Source of the DNA: Mycolicibacterium komossense
GTDB taxonomy: Bacteria > Actinomycetota > Actinomycetes > Mycobacteriales > Mycobacteriaceae
DNA: 64,000 nucleotides
Assembly (NCBI RefSeq): GCF_025822605.1
Contig: NZ_JACKTY010000004.1
Location: forward strand, 1-64,000
Direction of reading: 5' to 3'
This document shows positions 25,481 to 35,817 of the stretch, in pieces (positions within the stretch are counted from its first letter, which is position 1; each line of letters begins with the position of its first letter). The position numbers and the translations under genes were made by a program. The notes under the pieces were generated by a model. The model was not told the DNA's origin. It made no database searches and saw only the letters and a program-made list of their open reading frames with translations.

Positions 25481-26284
25481 TCATCCGTGTGGCTGCAGGG
25501 TTGGGGTGGCCGTGGGACCTACCGCGGCTCCGCGCCGGGTGCCGAGCAATCGCTGAGTGATCGGCACCCGTGCCGCGATACCGAGCTGGCGGGTCAACCG
25601 ATTCTCGATCCCCGCCTGGATGAACGTCCAGACGGTGGTCAGGGCGAGGTAGTAGATGGCCGCGACGATGAAGATCTCGAAGGTGTGGAACGTCGCGGAA
25701 CTGATCGACTGCGTGACCAGAAACATCTCGCTGACGCCGATCACGGACAGCACCGATGTGGTCTTCATCATTCCGTTGAAGGAGTTACCCATCGGCGGAA
25801 CCATGACCCGCAACGACTGCGGGCCGATGATGAACCGCATCAGCTTGGCCGGCGTCATACCGAGGGAGGCGGCCGCCTCGAACTGTCCTTTGGGCACCGA
25901 ATCCAAACCAGCCCTGATGATCTCGGCGATGTAGGCGCTCTCGTTGATCATCAGCCCGAGGATCGCGGCCTGTACCGCGGCCTTCACCGACAATCCCAGT
26001 AGCGACACGTCGTGGAACTGATAGAGGCCGATCGCCGCCAGACCGGTGTAGATGATGACCAATTGCACCAGCAGGGGCGTCCCGCGGATCACCCAGATGT
26101 AGAGCCCCGCGCACCACCGCACCGCGGCCACGCGCGATCGACGCATCAACGCGATGGCCAGCCCCACGACGGTGGCCAGCACCATGGCGATCACGGAGAT
26201 CGCGATAGTGAGGATCAGCCCGTCGAGAAACGCCGCACTGGGCCGCAGGAGCGAATTCCAGAAGAATACCCAATCAAATTGCAC
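25481..26284 (-). CDS. Polar amino-acid ABC transporter permease
   Basis: A 267-residue HisM/GlnP-type permease with about five membrane helices. The EAA loop appears as [32 protein letters not shown], the ATPase contact site. Only one permease gene is present, so a homodimer is likely. It lies between the binding-protein gene (28 bases upstream) and the ATPase gene. Confidence 0.92.
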   Translation of the reverse strand: MQFDWVFFWNSLLRPSAAFLDGLILTIAISVIAMVLATVVGLAIALMRRSRVAAVRWCAGLYIWVIRGTPLLVQLVIIYTGLAAIGLYQFHDVSLLGLSVKAAVQAAILGLMINESAYIAEIIRAGLDSVPKGQFEAAASLGMTPAKLMRFIIGPQSLRVMVPPMGNSFNGMMKTTSVLSVIGVSEMFLVTQSISSATFHTFEIFIVAAIYYLALTTVWTFIQAGIENRLTRQLGIAARVPITQRLLGTRRGAAVGPTATPTLQPHG

Positions 26285-26311
26285 GACAGACCCTTTCGAC
26301 CAGCCGGCCGG

Positions 26312-27160
26312 TCAACTCTTGATGTTGAGGTCGGTCATTCCCCACTCGCCGAGGATCTTGCCGTAGGTACCGTTTGCCTCCAGCTCGCCAAGTGCCTGCG
26401 CGATGGCGTCGTGCAGGGCAGTGTTGCCTTTGAGCGTCGCGGCACCGATCTTGATGGTGCCGAACGGCTGTCCCACGGACTGGATCTGCGCGCCGGTCTT
26501 GGTGGCGTAGTAGCCGAGCGTCTCCGCGGTGTCCATGTATGCGTCGACCTGGCCGTTCTGCACCTGCTGGATGGACACGTCGGCCTGGTTGCTCCGGGTG
26601 ATGTCCACCGGCGCCTTACCGGCCGCGGTGCACTTGCCGGACTGTTCCTGAGCCAGAGACTCGGCCGTGGTGGCCACCGCGAGGATCACCTTCTTGCCGC
26701 ACAGACTCTCATCGAGACCGGTGATCGCTGCGGGTTTGGCCTTCGAGACCGCGATGCCGGTACCCGAATAGACATAGGGCACGAAGTCGACGACGGCCTC
26801 GCGCTCAGGTTTGATGTAGAGCTGCGCCATGATGACGTCGCATTGCTTGGCCTGCAACGTCGGGATGACGGTGGCGAACGACGACTCGTGGAACTCCGAC
26901 TTGAGGCCCATCTGAGTGGCCAGCGCTTTACCGAGATCGACCTCGCTGCCGACCAATTCGCCCGATTCGTCGTGGTAGACGTTGGGCGGGGTGCCGTCAT
27001 TCGGCGCGCAGATCGTCAGCGTGCCCGCCTCCAGTATCGCCGGCGGTGCCACCTTCGCCGGGCCTGCGGGCGCCGGTTCCGCCTTCTCCGACGACGCTGA
27101 ACACCCGACGATTCCGAACACTGCCGCGCCGGCCATGCCGACGATGAACGCCTTCTTCAA
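26312..27160 (-). CDS. Amino-acid ABC transporter substrate-binding lipoprotein
   Basis: A 282-residue protein of solute-binding family 3. The signal ends in the lipobox IVGC with lipidated C20. The mature part has TLTICAPNDGTPPNVYHDESGELVGSEVDLGKALA-type binding segments and a DAYMDTAETLGYY region. I chose a TTG start at 27160 behind GGAGG; a longer frame to 27205 adds residues before the lysines of the signal. It is the first gene of the operon, just downstream of two tandem palindromes. The ligand is probably an amino acid or gamma-glutamyl compound. Confidence 0.87.
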   Translation of the reverse strand: MKKAFIVGMAGAAVFGIVGCSASSEKAEPAPAGPAKVAPPAILEAGTLTICAPNDGTPPNVYHDESGELVGSEVDLGKALATQMGLKSEFHESSFATVIPTLQAKQCDVIMAQLYIKPEREAVVDFVPYVYSGTGIAVSKAKPAAITGLDESLCGKKVILAVATTAESLAQEQSGKCTAAGKAPVDITRSNQADVSIQQVQNGQVDAYMDTAETLGYYATKTGAQIQSVGQPFGTIKIGAATLKGNTALHDAIAQALGELEANGTYGKILGEWGMTDLNIKS

Positions 27161-27212
27161 CTTTCCTCCAAAGATCAGTTTCAGCGGGGTGACTGCAGGC
27201 CACACCCGTCGT

Positions 27213-27246
27213 CCTATCGAACGATAGGGGCCTATCGATCGATAGG
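27213..27246. promoter_or_regulatory. Tandem palindromic operator upstream of the ABC operon
   Basis: CCTATCGAACGATAGG (27213-27228) has perfect 7-base arms, and CCTATCGATCGATAGG (27231-27246) is a perfect 16-base palindrome. Their centres are 18 bases apart. They lie between the tetR stop (27309) and the binding-protein start (27160), as expected for a TetR dimer pair site controlling the operon. Binding by the adjacent regulator is inference. Confidence 0.75.
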
Positions 27247-27308
27247 GAACTGTTTGGACAAAGTTTTACTTGGTTGTCACAGCGGCTGATTGTTCGGCGG
27301 AACCGCGG

Positions 27309-27986
27309 CTAGGTGGACGCGGCCGGCTCGAGTTGGTGCAGTCGAGTGCCGGTGGCGGCGCGAATGGCCGCCAATCGTGACTGATCGACGAGCAGGGAGC
27401 GCACCACGAAGTCCGCTGCCTGAAGCGGCCGCTCATGGCGCATGGGACCGGCGGGGCCACCCTGCTCACGCAGCGTCTCGAAGAGCACACCGTTGATGGC
27501 CCGCTGCACGAAACTCGGATCCAGCGCCACGAATTCACCCGATTGCCGGCCGGCCTCGATGACCCGCTCGACCTGGTCATGGAACAGCGCGATGCCCTGG
27601 CGTTCGGACTCGAAGTGCTCGAGGGCAAGAACGGCGTCCTGATAGAGACCCCTGGCATCGAACGGCTGCACCAGGATTTCGCGCACATCGTAAGCAATCG
27701 ACAGATGCAGCTTCTCCGCCCAGCTCGACTGCTCCTCGAAGCGTTGGTTCATCCGGTCGATCGACGGGCCGAGGTCCAGCTCGACAAGAGCACGGAAGAT
27801 CTCATGCTTGGCCTGGAAGTGATGGAACAGCGACGGCTGGCGGATCTGCACGGCCTCGGCGATATCTCGCGTCGAGGTGCCGAAGTACCCGCGCTGGGCG
27901 AACAGCACCGATGCCGCCAGCAGGATGCGCCCCCTGGTCGAAGACCAGTCGACCGGCTTCGGCTCCCAGCCCTGTCCGTACTTCAC
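27309..27986 (-). CDS. TetR-family regulator of the ABC-ggt-yoaK operon
   Basis: A 225-residue regulator. The helix-turn-helix (about 17-62) reads RGRILLAASVLFAQRGYFGTSTRDIAEAVQIRQPSLFHHF; the C-terminal ligand domain is helical. It precedes the ABC operon on the same strand; the tandem palindromes lie in between. It may sense the imported compound. Its own promoter should lie in the region upstream of 27986, which has no clear operator. Confidence 0.9.
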   Translation of the reverse strand: MKYGQGWEPKPVDWSSTRGRILLAASVLFAQRGYFGTSTRDIAEAVQIRQPSLFHHFQAKHEIFRALVELDLGPSIDRMNQRFEEQSSWAEKLHLSIAYDVREILVQPFDARGLYQDAVLALEHFESERQGIALFHDQVERVIEAGRQSGEFVALDPSFVQRAINGVLFETLREQGGPAGPMRHERPLQAADFVVRSLLVDQSRLAAIRAATGTRLHQLEPAAST

Positions 27987-28156
27987 CGATCAACTGTGAC
28001 ACACGTCCGGGAACGAAGATCATCGACTATGCCGGGCGCCGCCGAGGCTGGGGGGGTTCAGGTGGACCGCCTTGGTCGTCGTGAAGAATTCCCTTGCGGC
28101 AGTGTCTTGTTCGCGCACGCTGTGGCCGCGCGAAAGGCGAGTTGTCGAGCTTCGTT

Positions 28157-28861
28157 TCAGACACCGCTGTCCTGCCTGGTACCCGGATGCCCGAACAGCC
28201 ACTCCAACGTCTGCGCCGGGGTGGCGTCCGCGCCGAGGATGCCGCCGACGATCTGCCCACAGCACACCGCGCGCAGCACCCGGTCGGCGAACGCGTCGAC
28301 GTCGCCGAACGGCAGGTAGGGCTTGGCGATGATCAGGGCCGCGATGCCATGCCCGGCGCTCCACAGCTGCAACGCCACCGCGGTCGGATCGTCTTGCGCA
28401 TAGATACCCTCGTCCATCAGCGTCTGAACCGAATCACGCATATGCGCGAACGCCGAACTCGCCAGTGCCGCATCGACATCGCTGTCCGGCGTGCCCTGAC
28501 ACATCGTCGCGATTCGGTACAGCTCGGGCGTTGCCGTCGCGAACCGCACGTACGCCAAACCCTGGGCCCTCAGCACATCCAGGGTGGTCGGCTGGTCGAT
28601 CGCCGCGTCCTGCATCGCCTCGTCTAGCTTCTCGAAGTAGCGGGCGCACACGGCGTCCAGCAGCGCGTCCTTGTCCGCGTAGTGCAGGTAGATCGACGGC
28701 GGAGTGACGCCGACCCGCTGGGCCACCGAACGGATCGAGACGGCCTTGGCGTCACCGGTCTCCAGCAGCAGTTCGGTGGCCGCATCGAGGATCTCGTCGT
28801 GCAGCTGCTCACCGGATCCGCGGGGCGCGCGGCGTCGGCGCACCTCCGGCGTCAACGTCAT
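28157..28861 (-). CDS. TetR-family regulator downstream of mmpL
   Basis: A 234-residue regulator that starts MTLTPEVRRRRAPRGSG. The HTH is LHDEILDAATELLLETGDAKAVSIRSVAQRVGVTPPSIYLHYADKDALLDAV. The start overlaps the mmpL stop (ATGA), so both are in one operon. The C-terminal domain is of the TetR_C_13/WHG type (YVRFATATPELYRIA). It probably represses the operon from the inverted repeat at 31157-31177. The 3' gap to the next tetR gene (27987-28156) shows no supported gene. Confidence 0.92.
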   Translation of the reverse strand: MTLTPEVRRRRAPRGSGEQLHDEILDAATELLLETGDAKAVSIRSVAQRVGVTPPSIYLHYADKDALLDAVCARYFEKLDEAMQDAAIDQPTTLDVLRAQGLAYVRFATATPELYRIATMCQGTPDSDVDAALASSAFAHMRDSVQTLMDEGIYAQDDPTAVALQLWSAGHGIAALIIAKPYLPFGDVDAFADRVLRAVCCGQIVGGILGADATPAQTLEWLFGHPGTRQDSGV

Positions 28862-31140
28862 CGTGCCGCCACCGATTGGGCGGACGGCTCTGCAGGAGAA
28901 CCTGATTCGCTGATTCCGATTCGGTCGTGCAGCCAGACCAGCGGCTTGGGCGCCCACCAGTTCCAGCGGCCGAGGACGTGCATGAACGCGGGCACCAGGA
29001 TCATCCGCACCAGGGTGGCATCGACGAGGACCGCCAGCGTGAGCCCGACTCCGAACATCCGCATAAACGCCACCTGCGCGGCGATCAGGGCAGCGAACGT
29101 TATGGACATCACCAACGCCGCGGCGGTGATGACCCGGCCGGTCCGGGCCAGGCCCAGCGCGACGCTCTCGTCGTTGTCAGCCCGGGTACGCCCGCTCTCC
29201 AGCCAGTATTCGCGGATCCGGGACACCAGGAACACCTCGTAGTCCATCGAAAGTCCGAACGCGATGCAGAACAGCAGCACCGGCATATTCGCGACGATCG
29301 TGCCGGTCGACGTCGTGCCGAGGGCGCCGAGATGGCCGTCCTGGAAGATCCACACCAGTGCCCCGAACGCTGCTGTCAGCGACAGCACATTGAGCACAAG
29401 GGCTTTCAGCGGCAGCACGAGGCTGCCGGTGAGCAGGTACAGCAGTACGAAGGTGATCACGGCGATGGCGCCCAACACGATGGGCAGTCGTGAGGTGATG
29501 GCGTCGACGCTGTCGCGGTTGACCTGTGCGACACCGGTCATCTCGACCGCGCGATCTCCGGGGCCGGCCACCTGGTGCAGGCCGACCAGCTGGGCTTCGG
29601 ATGCGTCGGAGAACAGCGGCGCGGTGCTGCCGACGGTGAGGAACGCGCTGCCGTCGGTCATCCCGGTGGCCGCCGCAGGGGGGCCCACCATCTTGCCGGC
29701 GGCGAACGTCCCGGTCGGTGCCGTCACCGTGGACACATCGGTCACCCGGGACAGCTGCGCCGCGTACCGCTCGATATCTCCCGGCGTCAGCCCGTTGGCG
29801 TCGGGGATGACGACGGTGACCGCGGTATCGGTGTTGTCGGCGAAGGACGACCGCAGGTCGTCGCCGACCTGATGGGCCGACGCCGAACTCGGCAGCACCC
29901 GGTCATCGGGGAAACCCCACTTCACGCCCAGGAACGGCGCTCCCAGCAGCAGCAGAAGTGTCACCCCGACCAGGCCGATCGGGATCGCCCGGCGCATCAC
30001 GACTTTCGTCGAGCGGTACCAGAACAACTGCTCGACGGGCTTCGGTACCGGCTCGGGCCGGCGCAGCGCCCGGCGCGCCAGCCGACGGATGTCGAACGCG
30101 TCCAGCCGCGGGCCCATCAGCACGATGGCCGCGGGCGTGACGATGATCGCCGCCAGCGCGGCGAACCCGACCGTCGCGATCCCGGCGTAGGCGAAGGATT
30201 TCAAGAAGTACATCGGGAACAGCACCATGGCCGCCATCGACAACGCCACCGTGGTGGCCGAGAACAGCACCGTACGACCCGCCGTCGCCATGGTACGGAT
30301 GAGCGCCTGCTCGCGCGACGAACCGGTTGCGAGCTCGTCGCGGTAGCGACTGATGATGAGCAAGGTGTAGTCGATCGCCAACGCCAGTCCCATCGCCGTG
30401 GACAGGTTCAGCGCGAAAATCGAGACGTCGGTGGACAACGTGATCAACCGCAACACCGACATCGAGCCGACGATCGCCAGCGCCCCGACAGCCATCGGCA
30501 GTGCCGCGGCAAGCAGCCCGCCGAACACCCAGACCAACACCAGGAAGCTCAACGGGATCGCGATCGATTCCATCAGCAGCAGATCCCGCTGGGTCTGGTC
30601 GTTGATCTGCGAATAGACCATCGCCGAGCCGCCGGCGAGCACGGTGACGCCGTCGTGCTTGGGTAGCACGTCGGCCGTCACGGTGTCGGATAGGGCCTTG
30701 GCGTACTTCTGGGCATCGTTCTCACCGCCGCCGATACCGACGACGATCAGGCCCGACTTTCCGTCCTTGCTGATCAGATCGGCCGCGGCGGCGGGCGGAG
30801 CCGTCCACGGCGACACCACGCTCATGACATGCGGAGCACCGTCGACCCGGCTCAGGATGTCCATCCCGGTGGCGCGTGCCTGCGCACTCTTGGCACCGTC
30901 GGGTGCGGTGACGGTGAACAGCAGCTGCATATCGCTCTGCCCGAATTTGTCGGCGAGCAGGTGCGCCGCGTGGGCCGACTCCGAGGTCGGATCCTGGAAA
31001 CCGCCCGAGGACAAGCTCTTCGCGACCGGGACCCCGAAGACGGCGGCGCCGATCATCACCAGAATCGCAGCGGTGATGATGCGTTTCGGCGCGGCGATCG
31101 CCGACAAAGCGATTCTGTGCAGCACGGCCCGTCCTTCCAT
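28858..31140 (-). CDS. MmpL-type RND lipid transporter
   Basis: A 760-residue MMPL-family protein with 12 predicted membrane helices in two halves, each after a large extracytoplasmic loop. The first loop contains SSGGFQDPTSESAHAAHLLADKFG; proton-relay segments such as AIDYTLLIISRYRDEL and LSMDYEVFLVSRIREYW are present. The ATG at 31140 follows GGTGGGG/GGGACTGGG; a start at 31188 would begin inside the operator. Near mcr and an SDR it resembles mmpL13a/b of M. tuberculosis (split there, intact here), but this is from memory. It should export a lipid. Confidence 0.9.
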   Translation of the reverse strand: MEGRAVLHRIALSAIAAPKRIITAAILVMIGAAVFGVPVAKSLSSGGFQDPTSESAHAAHLLADKFGQSDMQLLFTVTAPDGAKSAQARATGMDILSRVDGAPHVMSVVSPWTAPPAAAADLISKDGKSGLIVVGIGGGENDAQKYAKALSDTVTADVLPKHDGVTVLAGGSAMVYSQINDQTQRDLLLMESIAIPLSFLVLVWVFGGLLAAALPMAVGALAIVGSMSVLRLITLSTDVSIFALNLSTAMGLALAIDYTLLIISRYRDELATGSSREQALIRTMATAGRTVLFSATTVALSMAAMVLFPMYFLKSFAYAGIATVGFAALAAIIVTPAAIVLMGPRLDAFDIRRLARRALRRPEPVPKPVEQLFWYRSTKVVMRRAIPIGLVGVTLLLLLGAPFLGVKWGFPDDRVLPSSASAHQVGDDLRSSFADNTDTAVTVVIPDANGLTPGDIERYAAQLSRVTDVSTVTAPTGTFAAGKMVGPPAAATGMTDGSAFLTVGSTAPLFSDASEAQLVGLHQVAGPGDRAVEMTGVAQVNRDSVDAITSRLPIVLGAIAVITFVLLYLLTGSLVLPLKALVLNVLSLTAAFGALVWIFQDGHLGALGTTSTGTIVANMPVLLFCIAFGLSMDYEVFLVSRIREYWLESGRTRADNDESVALGLARTGRVITAAALVMSITFAALIAAQVAFMRMFGVGLTLAVLVDATLVRMILVPAFMHVLGRWNWWAPKPLVWLHDRIGISESGSPAEPSAQSVAAR

Positions 31141-31156
31141 ACCCAGTCCCCACCGG

Positions 31157-31177
31157 TAAGTTATCGCCGATAACTTA
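31157..31177. promoter_or_regulatory. TetR operator of the mmpL-tetR operon
   Basis: TAAGTTATC (31157-31165) and GATAACTTA (31169-31177) form a perfect 9-base inverted repeat with a GCC spacer, 16 bases upstream of the mmpL start. Size and symmetry match TetR operators. It is the only such repeat around this operon, so the co-transcribed regulator is the likely ligand. Confidence 0.75.
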
Positions 31178-31378
31178 GCAAAGATCACTCTCCGTGAGTA
31201 GAGGTCTCTTCACTTGGACGGGCTGCACGGCCGCACTGTTCACGGTCCGAGGGCATTGCCAGGCAATCCTTACCTTCTCGCCAGCCTGGTCGGCGGGTTC
31301 CGTGTCGCCGGCAGCGGATCAGCCCAGCTCAGCGGCATAAACGTGGCTCATAGTGATGTTCCGGAGCCGGTTTTCGCC

Positions 31379-31425
31379 CTACTCGCGAGTAGCAAGCCGG
31401 GGCCGGCGACCCTACCCGGGAGTAA
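31379..31425. promoter_or_regulatory. Two related palindromes upstream of a small ORF
   Basis: CTACTCGCGAGTAG (31379-31392) is a perfect palindrome. CTACCCGGGAGTAA (31412-31425) is a degenerate second copy with centre 33 bases away, about three helical turns. They lie in the 31189-31491 intergenic region, which has no supported gene. The spacing suggests cooperative binding of a dimeric regulator near the promoter of the ORF at 31492. I do not recognise the regulator. Confidence 0.5.
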
Positions 31426-31491
31426 TAATTGCCACCATTTTCCGAATCGTGACTCAAAGATCTCTTAATAGTTACCCATACGCTCAGTGTC

Positions 31492-31617
31492 ATGTGGATC
31501 GACGACACCAACGCAGATGTCATCAAGGTTGATTTCGAAGCGCTGTACCACGGGGACTTCCTGGTAGAGGGCGATACCTCGGAGCAGCTCGACGAACTGC
31601 ACCCGCTCGCCAGCTAG
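31492..31617 (+). CDS. Small acidic protein, 41 residues
   Basis: The ORF reads MWIDDTNADVIKVDFEALYH and on to ELHPLAS. It is strongly acidic with short hydrophobic patches and no cysteine. No canonical ribosome site is seen, so it may be leaderless or not translated. It lies after two palindromes and is followed 81 bases later by a strong intrinsic terminator, forming a discrete transcription unit. It could be a small regulatory peptide, a peptide precursor, or part of a small RNA. No family is recognised. Confidence 0.5.
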   Translation: MWIDDTNADVIKVDFEALYHGDFLVEGDTSEQLDELHPLAS

Positions 31618-31698
31618 CTGACTCCCGACGCCTCAATCGCGCGCATCTCTGTCATGACGACGGCCTGCGCGCCCTGGGATATAGCGTTTGCTCGACCG

Positions 31699-31735
31699 GT
31701 GCCGTGCCCTGATCATCAGGCGCGGCACTTTTTTT
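31699..31735 (+). terminator. Intrinsic terminator
   Basis: A GC-rich stem (GTGCCG ... CGGCAC outer arms with an inner CCTGA/TCAGG stem) is directly followed by seven T residues at 31729-31735. Such T-tailed terminators are uncommon in mycobacteria. It would end the transcript of the small ORF at 31492-31617. Confidence 0.8.
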
Positions 31736-31823
31736 GTGGGTTCGCCTGATACGAGAATGCACTGAGGGCTGCGAATCGGATCGATCCACAGCCCTCAGAA
31801 CAACCTCCGCACCATGTCGTGAC

Positions 31824-33606
<1,783 letters not shown>

Positions 33607-33612
33607 AATCGA

Positions 33613-33628
33613 CCTACTGGTTGGTTGG
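33613..33628. promoter_or_regulatory. Shared operator-like motif upstream of the SDR gene
   Basis: On the minus strand CCAACCAACCAGTAGG matches CCAACCAAGCAGTTGG before the thiolase gene (48474-48489) at 14 of 16 bases. It lies about ten bases from the start codon and next to a TATAGT -10-like element. It is likely an operator of a regulator common to these lipid genes; the regulator is unknown. Confidence 0.5.
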
Positions 33629-33645
33629 GACTATATCGCGGAGCG

Positions 33646-34731
33646 TTACGCCCAGTCCCGCAGCACCGCATCGTTGTCGGCGCCAGGCACCCGCGGCGGG
33701 GTCGGGGTTTCCGGCTGGCTGCGGGAGAACCGCGGCGCGGGCCTGGGCTGCAACCCGTCGGTTCCGCTCTCGTAGAAGGTGCCGCGCTCGGCGATGTGTG
33801 GCTCGTCGAGCACCTCGCCGAAGGACAGCACCGGCGTCACGCAGGCATCGGACGTGGCGAACACCGCCGCCCAGTGATCGCGGTCGTGCTTGGCGATGGT
33901 CTCGGTGAAGACGGCCCGCAGCTCCGGCCACCTGGCCATATCGTTCTGGGCGGGCAGGTCAGCCGGGTCGAGGCCCAGCTTGTCCAGCAGCTCGGCGTAG
34001 AACTGTGGCTCGATAGCACCCACCGCGATGTAGCGGCCGTCGGCGGTTTCGTAGGTGTCGTAATACGGCGCGCCGGTGTCGAGCATGTTGACGCCGCGCT
34101 CGTCGGACCACAGGCCACTGGCCCGGAATGCCCACATCATCTGGATCAGCACGCTGGAGCCGTCGACCATGGCGGCGTCGACGACCTGACCCTTACCCGA
34201 AGTCTGGCGTTCGAACAGCGCGGAGAGGATGCCGACCAGCAGGAACATCGAACCGCCACCGAAATCGCCGGCGATGTTCAGCGGCGGTACCGGGCGCTCA
34301 CCGTTGCGGCCGACCGCGTGCAGCAGCCCGTTGAGCGAGATGTAGTTGATGTCGTGGCCGGACTGCAACGACCGGGGACCGGTCTGGCCCCAGCCCGTCA
34401 TCCGGCCGTAGATCAATCGCTCGTTGACGGCGGCACAGTCGTCGGGACCGAGGCCGAGGCGTTCGGTGACGCCGGGCCGGAACCCCTCGATCAGCACATC
34501 GGCCTTCGCCACCAGTGAGAGCACCAGCTCTTTGCCTTCAGGCGATTTCAGGTCGGCGGTGACCGACCGCCGATTGCGCAGCATCGAGTCCCTGGCGGGA
34601 TTCGCGCTCGCCGTTGGTCGTTCGACGCGCACGACGTCGGCGCCGAGATCGCCGAGGATCATCGCCGCGTGGGGGCCGGGGCCGATTCCGGCCAGTTCGA
34701 CAACGCGCAATCCCTGTAGTGGTCCCGCCAT
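33646..34731 (-). CDS. mcr: Alpha-methylacyl-CoA racemase Mcr (CaiB/BaiF family)
   Basis: A 361-residue class III CoA-transferase-family racemase. It starts [22 protein letters not shown] behind GGGAGG and matches the pattern recalled for M. tuberculosis [63 protein letters not shown]. Catalytic residues should be the His in GHDIN and the Asp/Glu near DAAMVDGSS. It interconverts 2R- and 2S-methylacyl-CoA, needed to degrade phytanic acids and sterol side chains. It is divergent from the crotonase gene at 34857. Confidence 0.95.
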   Translation of the reverse strand: MAGPLQGLRVVELAGIGPGPHAAMILGDLGADVVRVERPTASANPARDSMLRNRRSVTADLKSPEGKELVLSLVAKADVLIEGFRPGVTERLGLGPDDCAAVNERLIYGRMTGWGQTGPRSLQSGHDINYISLNGLLHAVGRNGERPVPPLNIAGDFGGGSMFLLVGILSALFERQTSGKGQVVDAAMVDGSSVLIQMMWAFRASGLWSDERGVNMLDTGAPYYDTYETADGRYIAVGAIEPQFYAELLDKLGLDPADLPAQNDMARWPELRAVFTETIAKHDRDHWAAVFATSDACVTPVLSFGEVLDEPHIAERGTFYESGTDGLQPRPAPRFSRSQPETPTPPRVPGADNDAVLRDWA

Positions 34732-34856
34732 GGTGCAGCCTCCCGTTAATCCGGTCACTCGTTACCTCACACCCGCCAAGGCATCTTCGCAGGCGCGAGT
34801 CAACCAACTGGCGGGTGGGCTGCCCTTTGGCGTCGCGGGGTTTCTATGGTGTCTGT

Positions 34857-35678
34857 ATGACCACGACAGATTCCGGCCTCGACGCGCTCGACACAGTCAA
34901 CGGGTTGCTCGTCAGCCTCGACGGCGGCGTGCTGTCGGTGACCATCGACCGGCCGGAGAGCCTGAACTCGCTGACGGCCCCCGTCCTCACCGGCGTGGCC
35001 GAAGCGCTCGAGCGGGCGGCGGGCGATCCGCGCGTCAAGGTCGTCCGGCTCGGCGGCAGCGGCCGCGGCTTCAGTTCCGGCGCGGGTATCGGCGCCGACG
35101 ACGCCGGCAGCAGCGAGGCCGGTGGCGACCCCGTCGACACGCTGTACATGGCCAATCGTGCGATCAAGGCGATCGTCGACATGCCGCGGCCGGTCGTGGC
35201 CGTGGTCCAGGGTCCGGCCGCGGGGGTAGGGGTTTCGCTGGCTTTGGCGTGCGACCTCGTATTGGCTTCGGAGAAGGCCTTTTTCATGCTGGCGTTCACC
35301 AAGATCGGGTTGATGCCCGACGGCGGGGCGTCAGCTCTGGTGGCGGCGGCGGTGGGCCGGACCCGGGCGATGCGGATGGCGCTGCTGGCCGAGCGGATCA
35401 AGGCCGAGGAGGCGCTGGACTGGGGCCTGGTCAGCGCCGTGTACCCCGCGGACACCTTCGCCGCCGATGTCGACGCAGTGATCGCCGGGCTGCTCGCCGG
35501 CCCGTCGCGGGCCTACGCCAACAGCAAGAAGGCCATCAACGCCGCGACACTCACCGAGTTGGACAACGCGTTGCAACGCGAGACCGAAGGTCAGATCTCG
35601 CTGCTGTCCGGCACCGATTTCCGCGAGGGCATCAAGGCGTTCCAGCAGCACCGCAAGCCGACCTTCACCGACACCTGA
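34857..35678 (+). CDS. Enoyl-CoA hydratase/isomerase (EchA-like)
   Basis: A 273-residue crotonase starting MTTTDSGLDALDTVNGLLVS. The CoA-binding and oxyanion-hole segments are VVRLGGSGRGFSSGAGIG and VVAVVQGPAAGVGVSLALACDLV; the usual catalytic glutamates are not conserved at both positions. It is divergent from mcr, as echA10/11 is recalled near mcr in M. tuberculosis. It probably processes methyl-branched or sterol-derived acyl-CoA. An inverted repeat lies between the two starts (34770-34778 with 34809-34817). Confidence 0.85.
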   Translation: MTTTDSGLDALDTVNGLLVSLDGGVLSVTIDRPESLNSLTAPVLTGVAEALERAAGDPRVKVVRLGGSGRGFSSGAGIGADDAGSSEAGGDPVDTLYMANRAIKAIVDMPRPVVAVVQGPAAGVGVSLALACDLVLASEKAFFMLAFTKIGLMPDGGASALVAAAVGRTRAMRMALLAERIKAEEALDWGLVSAVYPADTFAADVDAVIAGLLAGPSRAYANSKKAINAATLTELDNALQRETEGQISLLSGTDFREGIKAFQQHRKPTFTDT

Positions 35679-35697
35679 GCGCGCCGATCGAGCCGGA

Positions 35698-35787
35698 TCA
35701 TCTCAACACGAGGGCGAAGGCAAGGCATCCCAGCAGGACGAGCGCCGTCACCGCGACGGCGGTGAACTGCGTGTATCTGTGACGCAC
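35698..35787 (-). CDS. Single-helix small membrane protein, 29 residues
   Basis: A GTG ORF on the minus strand encodes VRHRYTQFTAVAVTALVLLG followed by CLAFALVLR, one membrane helix after a basic N-terminus. A strong GGGGAGG ribosome site precedes it. It lies 30 bases after the ferric reductase stop on the same strand, so it may be co-transcribed and may modulate that membrane enzyme. No family is recognised. Confidence 0.5.
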   Translation of the reverse strand: MRHRYTQFTAVAVTALVLLGCLAFALVLR

Positions 35788-35817
35788 GGCGCCTCCCCTG
35801 TGTGCAGATTCGACTGG

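Noticed and set aside
26012..27100. 362-codon plus-strand frame opposite the ABC operon
   Set aside because: Antisense shadow; the minus-strand permease and binding protein have clear domains here.
31214..31468. 84-codon plus-strand frame before the small ORF
   Set aside because: It spans both palindromes, has no ribosome site, and no recognisable domain.
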